From contig NZ_CP114767.1 in assembly GCF_027359925.1 (NCBI RefSeq), positions 558,001-622,000 of the forward strand: a stretch of DNA of 64,000 bases, in the 5' to 3' direction. A program made the translations under genes and the position numbers. Under the pieces are notes generated by a model. That model searched no databases, was not told where the DNA came from, and worked only from the letters and a program-made list of their open reading frames with translations. Below, one piece after another: positions 7,720-16,256 of this stretch; within the stretch, counting starts at the first letter, position 1, and each line of letters starts with the position of its first letter. Origin of the DNA: Hymenobacter canadensis. GTDB lineage: Bacteria; Bacteroidota; Bacteroidia; Cytophagales; Hymenobacteraceae.

Positions 7720-8823
7720 TTAGTCTTCCACGATGCCGGGCGTGAAGGGCTGGTCGGTGGGTTCGGTGAGGGTGCGGGTTTTGGGCAGGCACTGCGGGTA
7801 GCGCTGCTGAATGAAGGCAATCATCTGCTCCCGCACCGCGCACCGCAGGTCAAACGCCTGGCTGGAATTGGCGGCACTCACCAGGCAGCGCAGCTCGATG
7901 GTACGCTCCTTGGAATCCGTCACCTGCAGCACGCACACGCGCTGGTCCCAGAGCGGATGCGCGGCCACCACGCGCTGCAGCTCGGCACGCACGGCCTCCA
8001 CCGGAATCGTGTAGTCGGTGTACAGAAATACGGTGCCCAGCAGCTGCGAGGCAGTGCGGGTCCAGTTCTGGAAGGGCTTCTCGATGAAATAGTTGAGCGG
8101 CAGCACCAGCCGCCGCTCGTCCCAGATGCGCAGTACCACGTACGTAAACGTAATTTCCTCCACCCGGCCCCACTCGCCTTCCACCACCAGCACGTCGTCG
8201 AGGCGGATGGGCTGGGTGAAGGCAATCTGGAAGCCGGCCAGCAGGTTGCCGATGGAGCGCTGGGCGGCAAATCCCACAATTACGCTGGCAATGCCCGCCG
8301 ACGTGAGCAGGCCCGTCCCGATTTTGCGCACCGTGGCGAAGCTCATCAGAATGAGGGCCACGGCCACGAAGATGATGAGCGACACGGTGAGCTTTTTCAC
8401 GAACTGCAGCTGCGTGAACAGCTTGCGCACCCGCAGGTTGTCGTCATCCGCGAGGCGATAGTGCTGCTGCACCAGGTCCTGAATAACGTCCACGGTTTTC
8501 ACCAAACCCCAGGCGAAGGTGGTGAGCAGCGCCGTTTCCACCAGCCGCCGCGCTACTTCCAGGCTGCGGTCTTGGAGGGAGGTAAGCGGCAGCACAAACG
8601 AGACCACCAGCACCGGGAAAAACCACGCGCTGGGCTGGCGCAGGTGGCGTAGCACCGAGCTGGCCAGCAGCGTAGCCGGCTCGCGCCGGACGTAGGCGGC
8701 CAGCGCCCCGAATACCACCACTTTCAGCAGCCACCCTGCCAGCACGCTGCCGGCCACAATGGCCAGCGTGCGCAGCAGGGTTTCTACTTGGTCGGGCAGC
8801 AGGTCGGGAAGTTGGAAGGGCAT
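7720..8823 (-). CDS. MscS-family mechanosensitive channel
   Basis: A 367-residue inner-membrane protein with four predicted transmembrane segments in its first 200 residues and the MscS pore helix and beta domain: TGLLTSAGIASVIVGFAAQRSIGNLLAGFQIAFTQP, followed by IRLDDVLVVEGEWGRVEEITFTYVVLRIWDERRLVLPLNYF. These channels open under membrane tension and release solutes during osmotic downshock. Two ATG starts are possible (8823 and 8871); neither has a clear Shine-Dalgarno. I chose the shorter because the extra 16 residues are not family-like. Confidence 0.92.
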   Translation of the reverse strand: MPFQLPDLLPDQVETLLRTLAIVAGSVLAGWLLKVVVFGALAAYVRREPATLLASSVLRHLRQPSAWFFPVLVVSFVLPLTSLQDRSLEVARRLVETALLTTFAWGLVKTVDVIQDLVQQHYRLADDDNLRVRKLFTQLQFVKKLTVSLIIFVAVALILMSFATVRKIGTGLLTSAGIASVIVGFAAQRSIGNLLAGFQIAFTQPIRLDDVLVVEGEWGRVEEITFTYVVLRIWDERRLVLPLNYFIEKPFQNWTRTASQLLGTVFLYTDYTIPVEAVRAELQRVVAAHPLWDQRVCVLQVTDSKERTIELRCLVSAANSSQAFDLRCAVREQMIAFIQQRYPQCLPKTRTLTEPTDQPFTPGIVED

Positions 8824-9030
8824 GGGAAGGAGGGCAAGTAGCCGCCGCAAACCGACGGGCAGTGCTGCCATGTACCCGCGGCATCAGCCAAAGGTTGTAG
8901 TCCGGGCAGGCTTCAGGGGCTGGCAGCAGCCGGCTCAGACTGAGCAGTTGCCCCCGAAAATTTCGCTTATTAGCATGTAATTCAACCAAACGATCGGCAG
9001 GAGCAAAAAAAATTAGTCTATTATTACTAT

Positions 9031-9459
9031 ATGCATCGGATTGTATACCTCAGCTCCGCAACAGGCGAATTGGACGAGCATCAGCTAAAGGAGCTGTTGC
9101 TGCACTCGCGGCGCAAAAACCAAGCGCGCGCCATCACCGGTCTGCTGCTGGTGAGCGAAGGCGAGATTCTGCAGGTGCTGGAAGGCGAGCAGTCTGCCGT
9201 GGAGCAGCTCTACGACATCATTGCCCAGGACATTCGCCACACCCACCTCTACAAGCTGGCCGACGGCCCCATTCCTGAGCGGGCTTTCCCCGACTGGTCC
9301 ATGGGCTTTGCCACGGCCGCGCCTGATACGTTCGTGCAGCTGGCCGGCTACCGCAACCTCGATAACACTGGTTTTTTAGCGGTCCGCCCGCAGAGCATGG
9401 ACCGTCCTTTCTTTGAAGTACTGCGCGAGTTTGCCGCTGTGCATACCGCCAACGCCTGA
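9031..9459 (+). CDS. BLUF-domain blue-light sensor (copy 2)
   Basis: A second 142-residue stand-alone BLUF protein, the same length as the copy at 1425 and with identical numbering of the key residues: Tyr6, Asn30, Gln48, Trp89, with RH at 69-70. One difference in the pocket is AITG instead of GITG (Ala34 for Gly34). The C-terminal cap differs more than the core, which suggests different partners. It is followed after 6 bp by a methyltransferase gene with a GTG start, so the two are likely co-transcribed and coupled. An A+T-rich stretch (9005-9030) directly precedes the ATG. Confidence 0.92.
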   Translation: MHRIVYLSSATGELDEHQLKELLLHSRRKNQARAITGLLLVSEGEILQVLEGEQSAVEQLYDIIAQDIRHTHLYKLADGPIPERAFPDWSMGFATAAPDTFVQLAGYRNLDNTGFLAVRPQSMDRPFFEVLREFAAVHTANA

Positions 9460-9465
9460 CCGCCC

Positions 9466-10269
9466 GTGCCCGACTACCCCGCCAACTATGCCGAGATAAA
9501 CCGCACGCTCTGGAACACGAAAACCGTGCACCATGTGGCCTCGGATTTCTACAACGTACCTGCTTTCCTGGCCGGAGAGTCGTCGCTGAACGCCATTGAG
9601 CTGGGTTTGCTGGGAGAAGTGGTGGGGCAGCGCGTGCTGCATCTTCAGTGCCATTTCGGGCAGGACTCGTTGTCGCTGAGCCGGCTGGGCGCGCAGGTTA
9701 CGGGCGTAGACCTGTCGGACCAGGCCATTGCCAAAGCTCGCGAGCTGAACGCCCAGTTGGGGCTGAATGCAGAGTTCATCTGCGCCGATGTGTATGCGCT
9801 GCCGCAGCAGCTGCACCAGCAGTTTGATATGGTGTTCACCACGTACGGCGTGCTGGGCTGGCTGCCCGACATGGACCGCTGGGCCGCCGTGGTGGCGCAC
9901 TCCCTGAAGCCCGGCGGCCGCCTGGTGCTGGTGGAGTTTCACCCGGTGGTCTGGATGTTCGACAACAATTTCACCCGCTTCGACTACTCCTACTTCAACC
10001 GCGAAACCATCACGGAGCTGGAAACTGGCACCTACGCCGACCGCGCCGCGCCCATCGAAACCACGTCCGTTTCCTGGAACCACAGCCTGAGCGAGGTGCT
10101 GGGCGCCCTGCTCGGTCAGGGCCTGGAAATCCGCCACTTCGACGAGTATGACTACTCGCCCTACAACTGCTTCGCCGGCCTGGAAGACGCAGGCGAGCGG
10201 TGCTACCAGTTCCCGCACCTACGCGGCAAGCTGCCGATGGTCTACTCGGTGGTAGCCCAAAAGAAGTAG
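9466..10269 (+). CDS. class I SAM-dependent methyltransferase
   Basis: A 267-residue cytoplasmic methyltransferase. The SAM motif I is VLHLQCHFGQDSLSL (about residues 47-61), the acidic end of strand 2 is GVDLS, and motif III/IV is FDMVFTTYGVLGWL. The N-terminal half (NYAEINRTLWNTKTVHHVASDFYNVPAFL) is typical of a small-molecule methyltransferase subgroup. GTG at 9466 is the likely start, 6 bp after the BLUF stop; no better ATG exists upstream. The substrate is unknown. The tight arrangement with the photoreceptor raises the possibility of light-controlled methylation, which is inference. Confidence 0.85.
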   Translation: MPDYPANYAEINRTLWNTKTVHHVASDFYNVPAFLAGESSLNAIELGLLGEVVGQRVLHLQCHFGQDSLSLSRLGAQVTGVDLSDQAIAKARELNAQLGLNAEFICADVYALPQQLHQQFDMVFTTYGVLGWLPDMDRWAAVVAHSLKPGGRLVLVEFHPVVWMFDNNFTRFDYSYFNRETITELETGTYADRAAPIETTSVSWNHSLSEVLGALLGQGLEIRHFDEYDYSPYNCFAGLEDAGERCYQFPHLRGKLPMVYSVVAQKK

Positions 10270-10303
10270 GCTCTCATTCCGACCGTAGGTAGGAATGAGA
10301 GCC
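10269..10303 (+). terminator. hairpin after the methyltransferase
   Basis: GGCTCTCATTCC pairs perfectly with GGAATGAGAGCC across an 11-base loop directly at the stop codon. No T tract follows, so termination may be weak. Confidence 0.55.
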
Positions 10304-10329
10304 CGGGCTAACAGTGTATTTGGGGAAGA

Positions 10330-10434
10330 CCGTCATGCTGAACTTGTCGAAGCATCTCTACCGCTTTGTTGTGTTGGCATTGATTAGCCAGAGGTAGAGA
10401 TGCTTCGGCAAGCTCAGCATGACGGGCAACGAGG
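10330..10434. repeat. intergenic inverted repeat, type A (GCT/AGC)
   Basis: The left arm is CGTCATGCTGAACTTGTCGA then AGCATCTCTACC; the right arm is GGTAGAGATGCTTCGGCA then AGCTCAGCATGACGG. It lies between convergent methyltransferase and pncA. Confidence 0.85.
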
Positions 10435-10442
10435 TGCAAGCG

Positions 10443-10482
10443 GCGCTTGTAGCGCGAACTACAAAGTTCGCGCTACAAGCGC
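10443..10482. repeat. 18-bp perfect hairpin, GCGCGAAC type (type E)
   Basis: GCGCTTGTAGCGCGAACT (10443-10460) and its exact complement (10465-10482) enclose ACAA. The right arm touches the last base of the pncA stop codon, so it can terminate pncA or its convergent neighbour. It is related to hairpins at 11100-11300 and 16190. Confidence 0.75.
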
Positions 10483-11090
10483 TAGAACACCTCATTCGCC
10501 GCTACAAACCGGGCGCCGCGCTGCTCGAGGTCGGCGCGGGCCTGCTGGTAGCCTTCGACGCTGATGGCGCGGGTGGCTTCTTCAATGAAAAACACCTCGA
10601 ACCCTTCCTGCAGGGCATCTTTGGCGGAGAAGTACACGCAATAGTCGGCGGCGAGGCCGGCCAGGTAAACTTGCGTGACGCCGCGCCCGCGCAGATAGTC
10701 GGCTAGGCCGGTGCTCTTGCGGTGGCCGTTGTCGAAGAAGCCGCTGTAGGAGTCGAGGTCGGGGTTGGTGCCTTTGCGGAAGATGGCCTCGATGCGGTGC
10801 TGGTTGAGGGCGGGGTGGAAGTCGGCGCCGGGCGTGCCCTGCACGCAGTGGTCGGGCCAGAGCGTCTGGGGCAGGCCGTGCAGGTCGGTCTGCTCGAACG
10901 GCTGCCGGCCAGGGTGGCTGCTGGCGAAGCTGCCGTGGCCGGCCGGGTGCCAGTCCTGGGTGGCTACCACCAGCTCGAATCGGGGCTGCAACGCATTGGC
11001 CAGCGGAATTACGGCGTCGCCGCCAGGCACGGCCAGCGCGCCGCCGGGCACGAAATCATTTTGAATATCAATCAGCAGGAGAGCTTTCAT
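10482..11090 (-). CDS. pncA: nicotinamidase/pyrazinamidase
   Basis: The 202-residue isochorismatase-fold enzyme hydrolyses nicotinamide to nicotinate in the NAD salvage pathway. The catalytic triad is visible as Asp8 (LLIDIQNDF), Lys106 (RKGTNPDLDSYSGF) and Cys151 (GLAADYCVYFSA). The metal-site residues are in TQDWHPAGH (Asp46, His48, His52), and the WPDHCVQGT signature (78-86) is exact. Length and start are standard. The gene appears to be alone, bounded by hairpins at its 3' end and a 530-bp gap at its 5' end. Confidence 0.96.
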   Translation of the reverse strand: MKALLLIDIQNDFVPGGALAVPGGDAVIPLANALQPRFELVVATQDWHPAGHGSFASSHPGRQPFEQTDLHGLPQTLWPDHCVQGTPGADFHPALNQHRIEAIFRKGTNPDLDSYSGFFDNGHRKSTGLADYLRGRGVTQVYLAGLAADYCVYFSAKDALQEGFEVFFIEEATRAISVEGYQQARADLEQRGARFVAANEVF

Positions 11091-11449
11091 TCGGGAAGGT
11101 TAGTAGCGCGACGCTTCGGCTTCGCGGATAGGTGAGAAAACGGCAGAAATGTAACGCGAAGTTTCACTTCGTGGCTGCTAAAGGCGTCAGGGGAATGCTT
11201 GAACGCCGGACGTTCCGGTGCTCCGCGCAGTAGAGCTTCGCGTTACGTGCTTCCGGCTTTATCAACGATACGCGAAGCCAAAGCGTCGCGCTACAGTCGC
11301 GCAACAAGGTATTGGGCTCAGCCGGCCGGTACAGCACGTTGGAGGAGGTAAAATGCAATTCCAGGCAACGGAGTGAGCAAGGGCGAATTGCACAAAGTGA
11401 GGCGCGCGGCAGCTTGTGCAACCGGCTGGTGACTATGGCAGTGCGCGTT
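11091..11449. other. repeat-rich intergenic region
   Basis: No gene is seen. The region carries several decayed copies of the type E element: GTAGCGCGACGCTTCGGCTT near 11104, AACGCGAAG near 11154 with its partner CTTCGCGTTAC near 11235, and ATACGCGAAGCC...GCGTCGCGCTACAGTCG near 11270-11300. Open frames here consist of repeat sequence. Confidence 0.6.
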
Positions 11450-11531
11450 GGCAACGTTCCCGATAACGATTGCGCAAAAAATAGGGGAGGTAGGTGCTGC
11501 CGGGCCCAACTATTCCAGTAACCTTATTGAC
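11450..11531 (+). promoter_or_regulatory. shared operator/promoter module, copy 1
   Basis: GGCAACGTTCCCGATAACGA at 11450-11469 continues with TTGCGC, and TAACCTTATTGAC lies at 11519-11531. Both blocks recur before kduD with the same 68-bp spacing. The first resembles a LacI-family operator (an imperfect palindrome of CAACGTT and AACGATTG halves). The second could be a -7 region. The ATG of the fusion esterase is about 90 bp downstream. Confidence 0.6.
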
Positions 11532-11622
11532 AAGTCCACTGCTCTGACCGGCGGCGGCATCCCGGGAAACTGCTTTTCCGCCGGTTGCCACGTCGCTTCG
11601 CCTGCCTCCATTCCCGCCCGAT

Positions 11623-13962
11623 ATGAAACACCTGTGCCTTGCTTTGCTGGCCGTGCTGCTGCTGGCCTTCCGCCCGGCCGCCGACGAGCGGAACCCCACC
11701 ATTTTCCTCGTCGGCGACTCCACCATGTCGGACAAGCCGCTGGACAAGGCCGAGCGGGGCTGGGGCATGTACTTCCGCCAGTATTTTGATGGTAACGTGC
11801 GCGTGCAGAACCACGCCATGAACGGGCGCAGCACCCGCAACTTCCGGCACGAGGGCCGCTGGGCCAAGGTGCTGGAGCAGCTCAAGCCCGGCGACTGGGT
11901 GTTCATCCAGTTCGGCCACAACGACAGCAAGCAGGAGGACACCGCCCGCTACGCCGTCCCCCAGACCACCTACCGCCAGAACCTGACCCGCTACGTGCAG
12001 GAAGCCCGCGCCAAGGGCGCCAACCCGGTGCTGCTCACGCCCGTAGGTCGGCGCTACTTTGATGAGGCCGGCAAGCGCAAGGACGACCACGGCGAATACC
12101 CCGGCGTGGTGCGCGCCGTAGCCAAAGCCCAGAAAGTACCGCTGATTGACGCCCACGAAGCCACCTGGGCCCTATACACCCAGCTCGGCGACGCCGGCAC
12201 CAAGCCGCTGTTCTGGAGCTACCAGAACGGGGCCAACGCCCCCAAGCTCGATAACACCCACTTCTCGGCCTACGGCGCCGAACGGGTAGCCCAGCTAGTT
12301 GCCCAGGAAGTGAAAAAACAGAATCTCGGCATTGCCGCGCACCTCAAGCCGCTGGCCTTCGCCGGTAAGTATGCCTACGAGCTGCCCATCGTGCTGCAGC
12401 CCACTTTCCGCAAGGATACTTTCAACATCACCAAGTACGGCGCGGTGGCTGATGGGCAGACGCTCAACACCGAGGCCTTCCGCAAAGCCATTGACGCCTG
12501 CAGCCAGCAGGGCGGGGTGGTGTTGGTACCGCGCGGCTTGTGGCTCACCGGCCCCATTCAACTGAAAAGCAACGTGAACCTGCACGTGGCCCAAGGCGCG
12601 CTGGTGCAGTTCAGCAGCCGGCTGTCTGATTTTCAGCTGGTGAAAACCAACTGGGAAGGCGAGGACGCCGTGCGCAACCAGTCACCCATTTCCGGCTTCG
12701 ACCTCGAAAACATTGCCATTACCGGTCCGGGCACCTTCGACGGGGCCGGCGACGCCTGGCGCATGGTGAAGAAGGAAAAGCTCAACCCCGGCCAGTGGCA
12801 GAAGCTGGTGAAGTCGGGCGGGGTGGTGGATGAGAAGGGCACGACCTGGTACCCCTCGGCCGGCTCGCTGCAAGGCTCCACCCTCAACAAGCCCTGGACG
12901 CTGACCGCCGGCCAGGAGCCCGACTTCAGCAAGTTCGCCGAGTTCAAGGATTTCCTGCGGCCCAACATGCTCAGTCTGCAGCGCTGCAAGCAGATTCTGC
13001 TCGAAGACTTCACCATTCAGAACTCCCCGGCCTGGACCATTCATCCGTTGCTCTGCGACAATATCACGCTGCGCAACGTGACGGCCCGCAACCCTTGGTA
13101 CGGCCAGAACACCGACGCTCTCGACCTGGAATCCTGCCGCAACGGGGTGGTGGAAGGCTGCACGTTTGACGTGGGCGACGACGGCATCTGCATTAAATCG
13201 GGCCGCGACGCGGAAGGCCGCCGGCGCGGCGTTCCTACCGAGAACTTTATCATCCGCGACACGAAAGTATACCACGCCCACGGCGGCTTCGTGATTGGCT
13301 CGGAGATGTCGGGCGGGGCGCGCAACCTGTACGTGAGCAACTGCACCTTCATGGGCACCGACGTGGGTTTGCGCTTCAAAACGGCCCGGGGCCGCGGCGG
13401 TGTGGTGGAGAACATCTTCGTAGACGGCGTAGACATGACCGACATTGCCGGCGAGGCCATCCTGTTCGACATGTACTACGCCGCCAAAGACCCTGTGCAG
13501 GTGAACGGCGAGGCCTACGGCATCCCCGAAATCAAGGCCGAGCCGCTGAACGAGGGCACCCCGCAGTTCCGCAACTTCCGCATCACCAACGTCACCTGCA
13601 AGGGCGCCAACACCGGCATTCTGGTGCGCGGTCTGCCCGAAATGGCGGTCCAGAACATCGAAATCGAAAATACGGTGCTGGAGTGCAACAAAGGAATGGT
13701 GTGCCAGGAAGCCGACGGCATCCGCCTCAAAAACGTGACCCTGCTTTCTAAGGAAACCAAGCCGGTGCTGGAAGTCCAGAACAGCCGCAACGTCAGCTTC
13801 GACAACCTGCGCTACACCCCCGGCGCCGAGCTGCTGCTGCGCGTGACGGGCGCCCGCAGCAAAGCCGTCACCCTGCGCAACACCGACACCAAACCCGCCA
13901 AAAAAGGCGTGGAAATGGGGGAGAAGGTGGCCAGGAAAACGGTGACGGTGAGCAAGCTGTAA
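11623..13962 (+). CDS. secreted fusion: rhamnogalacturonan acetylesterase (CE12-like) + GH28 polygalacturonase
   Basis: The 779-residue protein carries a signal peptide (about 1-20) and two catalytic domains. Residues 24-240 are an SGNH/GDSL esterase like rhamnogalacturonan acetylesterase: Ser33 in GDSTM, Asn100 in GHND, Asp210 and His213 in DNTH. Residues 265 to about 740 are a right-handed beta-helix GH28: NTDALD (496-501), GDDGICIKSG (518-527), HAHGGF (551-556) and RFKTARG, the usual catalytic and substrate motifs. It should remove acetyl groups and cut alpha-galacturonide bonds in homogalacturonan or rhamnogalacturonan outside the cytoplasm. It is the first gene of the pectin locus, behind the shared module at 11450. 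Confidence 0.9.
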   Translation: MKHLCLALLAVLLLAFRPAADERNPTIFLVGDSTMSDKPLDKAERGWGMYFRQYFDGNVRVQNHAMNGRSTRNFRHEGRWAKVLEQLKPGDWVFIQFGHNDSKQEDTARYAVPQTTYRQNLTRYVQEARAKGANPVLLTPVGRRYFDEAGKRKDDHGEYPGVVRAVAKAQKVPLIDAHEATWALYTQLGDAGTKPLFWSYQNGANAPKLDNTHFSAYGAERVAQLVAQEVKKQNLGIAAHLKPLAFAGKYAYELPIVLQPTFRKDTFNITKYGAVADGQTLNTEAFRKAIDACSQQGGVVLVPRGLWLTGPIQLKSNVNLHVAQGALVQFSSRLSDFQLVKTNWEGEDAVRNQSPISGFDLENIAITGPGTFDGAGDAWRMVKKEKLNPGQWQKLVKSGGVVDEKGTTWYPSAGSLQGSTLNKPWTLTAGQEPDFSKFAEFKDFLRPNMLSLQRCKQILLEDFTIQNSPAWTIHPLLCDNITLRNVTARNPWYGQNTDALDLESCRNGVVEGCTFDVGDDGICIKSGRDAEGRRRGVPTENFIIRDTKVYHAHGGFVIGSEMSGGARNLYVSNCTFMGTDVGLRFKTARGRGGVVENIFVDGVDMTDIAGEAILFDMYYAAKDPVQVNGEAYGIPEIKAEPLNEGTPQFRNFRITNVTCKGANTGILVRGLPEMAVQNIEIENTVLECNKGMVCQEADGIRLKNVTLLSKETKPVLEVQNSRNVSFDNLRYTPGAELLLRVTGARSKAVTLRNTDTKPAKKGVEMGEKVARKTVTVSKL

Positions 13963-13971
13963 CGAACAAAA

Positions 13972-14228
13972 AGAACGTCATTCCGAGCCTGCGAGGAATC
14001 TCGCGTGCTGACGTTGCCAAACTAATCGTCATGCTTCATCTGGCGTCCGCTTGCCGAAGCATTTCTACCGCTCCACCTTAACGATTCACTAGCCCAGGGT
14101 TTAAACCCTGGGCTACGGAGCGGCTGCCATTCCAAACATCAGCACGCGAGATTCCTCGCAGGCTCGGAATGACGTTCTGGCGAAGCCGTAGAGATGCTTC
14201 GGCAAGCGGACGCCAGATGAAGCATGAC
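13972..14228. repeat. composite repeat: interleaved type B and type A arms around a central palindrome
   Basis: Order of parts: B arm (13974-14013), A arm (14028-14071), the palindrome AGCCCAGGGTTTAAACCCTGGGCT (24 bp, 14091-14114; written here in full only as halves AGCCCAGGGTTT and AAACCCTGGGCT), the complementary B arm (14137-14177) and the complementary A arm (14188-14228). B pairs with B and A with A, so the two stems interleave and cannot form together as a simple nested fold. Both A arms carry the same extra 15 bases in the loop (TCATCTGGCGTCCGC and its complement). Confidence 0.8.
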
Positions 14229-14254
14229 GTTCAAGAGACTATAAAATCCCATCC

Positions 14255-16183
14255 ATGTCCTTCCGTCCTTTCCTGTTGGCCGGCCTACTCACGGCCTGCC
14301 TACCCACCCAGGCCCAGACCACGCCCGCGGCGCGGCCCATGTCGCAGCGCATGGCTGATGCGTTTATCAGCTGGCACCCCGATTCCATCCTCATCGGCAG
14401 CCGCAAAACCGCCCGCTGGGACTACGAGCAGGGCCTGATGCTGAAGGCGCTGGAACGCGTGTGGCAGCGCACCGGCGACGCCCGCTACTTCACCTACATC
14501 CAGAAAGACCTCGACCAGTTCGTGGGCCCCGACGGCAGCATCCGTACCTACAAGCTGGAGGACTATAACCTCGACAACCTGACCACCGGCCACGCTTTGC
14601 TCACGCTGGGGCAGATGTCGGTGCCCCAGGTGGAGAAGTACCGGCTGGCGGCTCAGCAGCTGCGTAAGCAGCTGGATGGGCAGCCGCGCACCAAGGCCGG
14701 CGGCTTCTGGCACAAGAAAATCTACACCAACCAGATGTGGCTGGATGGCCTCTACATGGCCGAGCCGTTCTACGCCGAGTACAGCCAGGCCTTCAACCAG
14801 CCCGCCGGTTTCGACGACATCGCCAAGCAGTTTGCGCTAATTGAAAAGAACCTCACGGACCCCAAAACCGGCCTGATGTACCACGGCTACGACGAAAGCC
14901 GGGAGCAGCAGTGGGCCAATAAAACCACCGGTCAGTCGCCCAATTTCTGGGACCGGGGCCTGGGCTGGTACGCCATGGCGCTGGTGGATGTGCTCGATTA
15001 TTTCCCTCAGAACCACCCGCAGCGTCAGCAGCTCATCCAGAACGTGCAGCGCCTCGCGCCGGTGCTGGTGAAGTACCAGGATGCCACCGCCGGTACCTGG
15101 GCGCTGGTGATGGACCAGGCGGCCCGCAAGGGCAACTATCAGGAGGCTTCGGGCAGCAGCATGTTCGTGTATTTCCTGCAGAAGGGTGTGCGCATGGGCT
15201 ACCTCGATAAGAAGTATGCCGCCGCCGCCCGCCGCGGCTATGACGGCCTGCTGAAGCAATTCGTGGCCGAGGAAAACGGCGCGCTGGCCTTCAACGGTAC
15301 CGTGAGCGTGGGCGGCCTCGGCGGCAAGCCCTACCGCGACGGCAGCTTCGAGTACTACCTCACCGAGCCGCTGCGCAAGAACGATCTGAAAGGTGTGGGC
15401 CCGTTCATCTTGGCCAGCGTGGAGATGGAAGCCGCCGCCAGCGCCGTGGGAACTAGCAAAACCGTGGCCGTGGACAATTACTTCAACCACGAGCTGCGCA
15501 AAAACGCGCTGAGCGGCCAGCCGGAAACCTGGCACTACACCTGGGACGACCGCACGCACGGCGGCTTCTACTTCTGGGGCCAGCAATTCCGCGACCTGGG
15601 CGCGCAAACCGCCACCATCCGCACCGCGCCCACCGCTGCCGCGCTCAAAGGCGTGGACGTATTCATCATCGTGGACCCCGATACCAAAAAGGAAACCCCG
15701 CAGCCCAACTTCGTGCGCCCTGCCGACGTGCAGGCTCTCACCAAATGGTTGAAGGACGGCGGCACACTGGTGCTGATGGCCAACGACACCAGCAACTGCG
15801 AAATCCCGCGCTTCAACACCCTGGCCCGGGCCTTTGGCCTAGAGTTTCTGCCCCTGAACCTGAACATGGTGAAAGGCAGCGAATTTGAGCAGGGCCGGGT
15901 GAATATCCCAGCCGGTAACGCCGTCTTCAAAACCGCCAAATCGGCCTACATCAAGGAGCTGGCTCCGCTGAAAGTGCAGGCCCCGGCCACGCCGCTCGTC
16001 AAGATGGGCGAGCACGCCATAATTGCCACCGCCAAGATTGGCAAAGGCACCGTGCTGGCCGTCGGTGACCCGTGGCTGTACAACGAGTACGTGGACGGCC
16101 GCAAGATTCCCGCCTCGTTCGAGAACTACAACGCCGCCCGCGACCTGGCAACCTGGCTGCTGCAACAGTCCGGCCGCAAGTAG
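14255..16183 (+). CDS. unsaturated rhamnogalacturonyl hydrolase (GH105) with C-terminal amidotransferase-like domain
   Basis: The 642-residue protein has a signal peptide (MSFRPFLLAGLLTACLPTQAQ); the LLTAC could also act as a lipobox. Residues 25-400 form an (alpha/alpha)6 barrel of the YteR/YesR type: RWDYEQGLMLKALERVW, YNLDNLTTGHALL, WLDGLYMAEPFYAEY, FWDRGLGWYAMALVDVLDY and ASGSSMFVYFLQKG. It removes the unsaturated uronyl residue from lyase products. From about residue 430 a second domain (WDDRTHGGFYFWG, DVFIIVDPDTKKE, LKDGGTLVLMANDTSN, VLAVGDPWLYNEY) resembles the DUF4350 glutamine-amidotransferase-like fold often attached to such hydrolases. It is periplasmic by inference. Confidence 0.9.
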   Translation: MSFRPFLLAGLLTACLPTQAQTTPAARPMSQRMADAFISWHPDSILIGSRKTARWDYEQGLMLKALERVWQRTGDARYFTYIQKDLDQFVGPDGSIRTYKLEDYNLDNLTTGHALLTLGQMSVPQVEKYRLAAQQLRKQLDGQPRTKAGGFWHKKIYTNQMWLDGLYMAEPFYAEYSQAFNQPAGFDDIAKQFALIEKNLTDPKTGLMYHGYDESREQQWANKTTGQSPNFWDRGLGWYAMALVDVLDYFPQNHPQRQQLIQNVQRLAPVLVKYQDATAGTWALVMDQAARKGNYQEASGSSMFVYFLQKGVRMGYLDKKYAAAARRGYDGLLKQFVAEENGALAFNGTVSVGGLGGKPYRDGSFEYYLTEPLRKNDLKGVGPFILASVEMEAAASAVGTSKTVAVDNYFNHELRKNALSGQPETWHYTWDDRTHGGFYFWGQQFRDLGAQTATIRTAPTAAALKGVDVFIIVDPDTKKETPQPNFVRPADVQALTKWLKDGGTLVLMANDTSNCEIPRFNTLARAFGLEFLPLNLNMVKGSEFEQGRVNIPAGNAVFKTAKSAYIKELAPLKVQAPATPLVKMGEHAIIATAKIGKGTVLAVGDPWLYNEYVDGRKIPASFENYNAARDLATWLLQQSGRK

Positions 16184-16189
16184 TGCGGT

Positions 16190-16217
16190 GTAGCGCGAAG
16201 CTTTTGCTTCGCGCTAC
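16190..16217. terminator. perfect hairpin between convergent genes
   Basis: GTAGCGCGAAGC and GCTTCGCGCTAC flank a TTTT loop, directly after the GH105 stop and before the convergent LacI gene. It belongs to the type E repeat family and is followed by CAGTCGT, as is the copy near 11300. Confidence 0.6.
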
Positions 16218-16256
16218 AGTCGTTCAAAGCCATTACAGTTTAGTGCTTAGCCGGTA

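Noticed and set aside
11164..11521. Short frames in the gap before the pectin locus
   Set aside because: They consist of type E repeat remains and overlap the candidate operator; no start site or conserved pattern.
14091..14114. Central palindrome considered as an attachment site
   Set aside because: No integrase, no second copy and no boundary change nearby; it is better explained as part of the composite repeat.
14169..14438. 89-codon frame across the composite repeat
   Set aside because: It begins in a type B/A repeat arm and then reads the GH105 gene out of frame.
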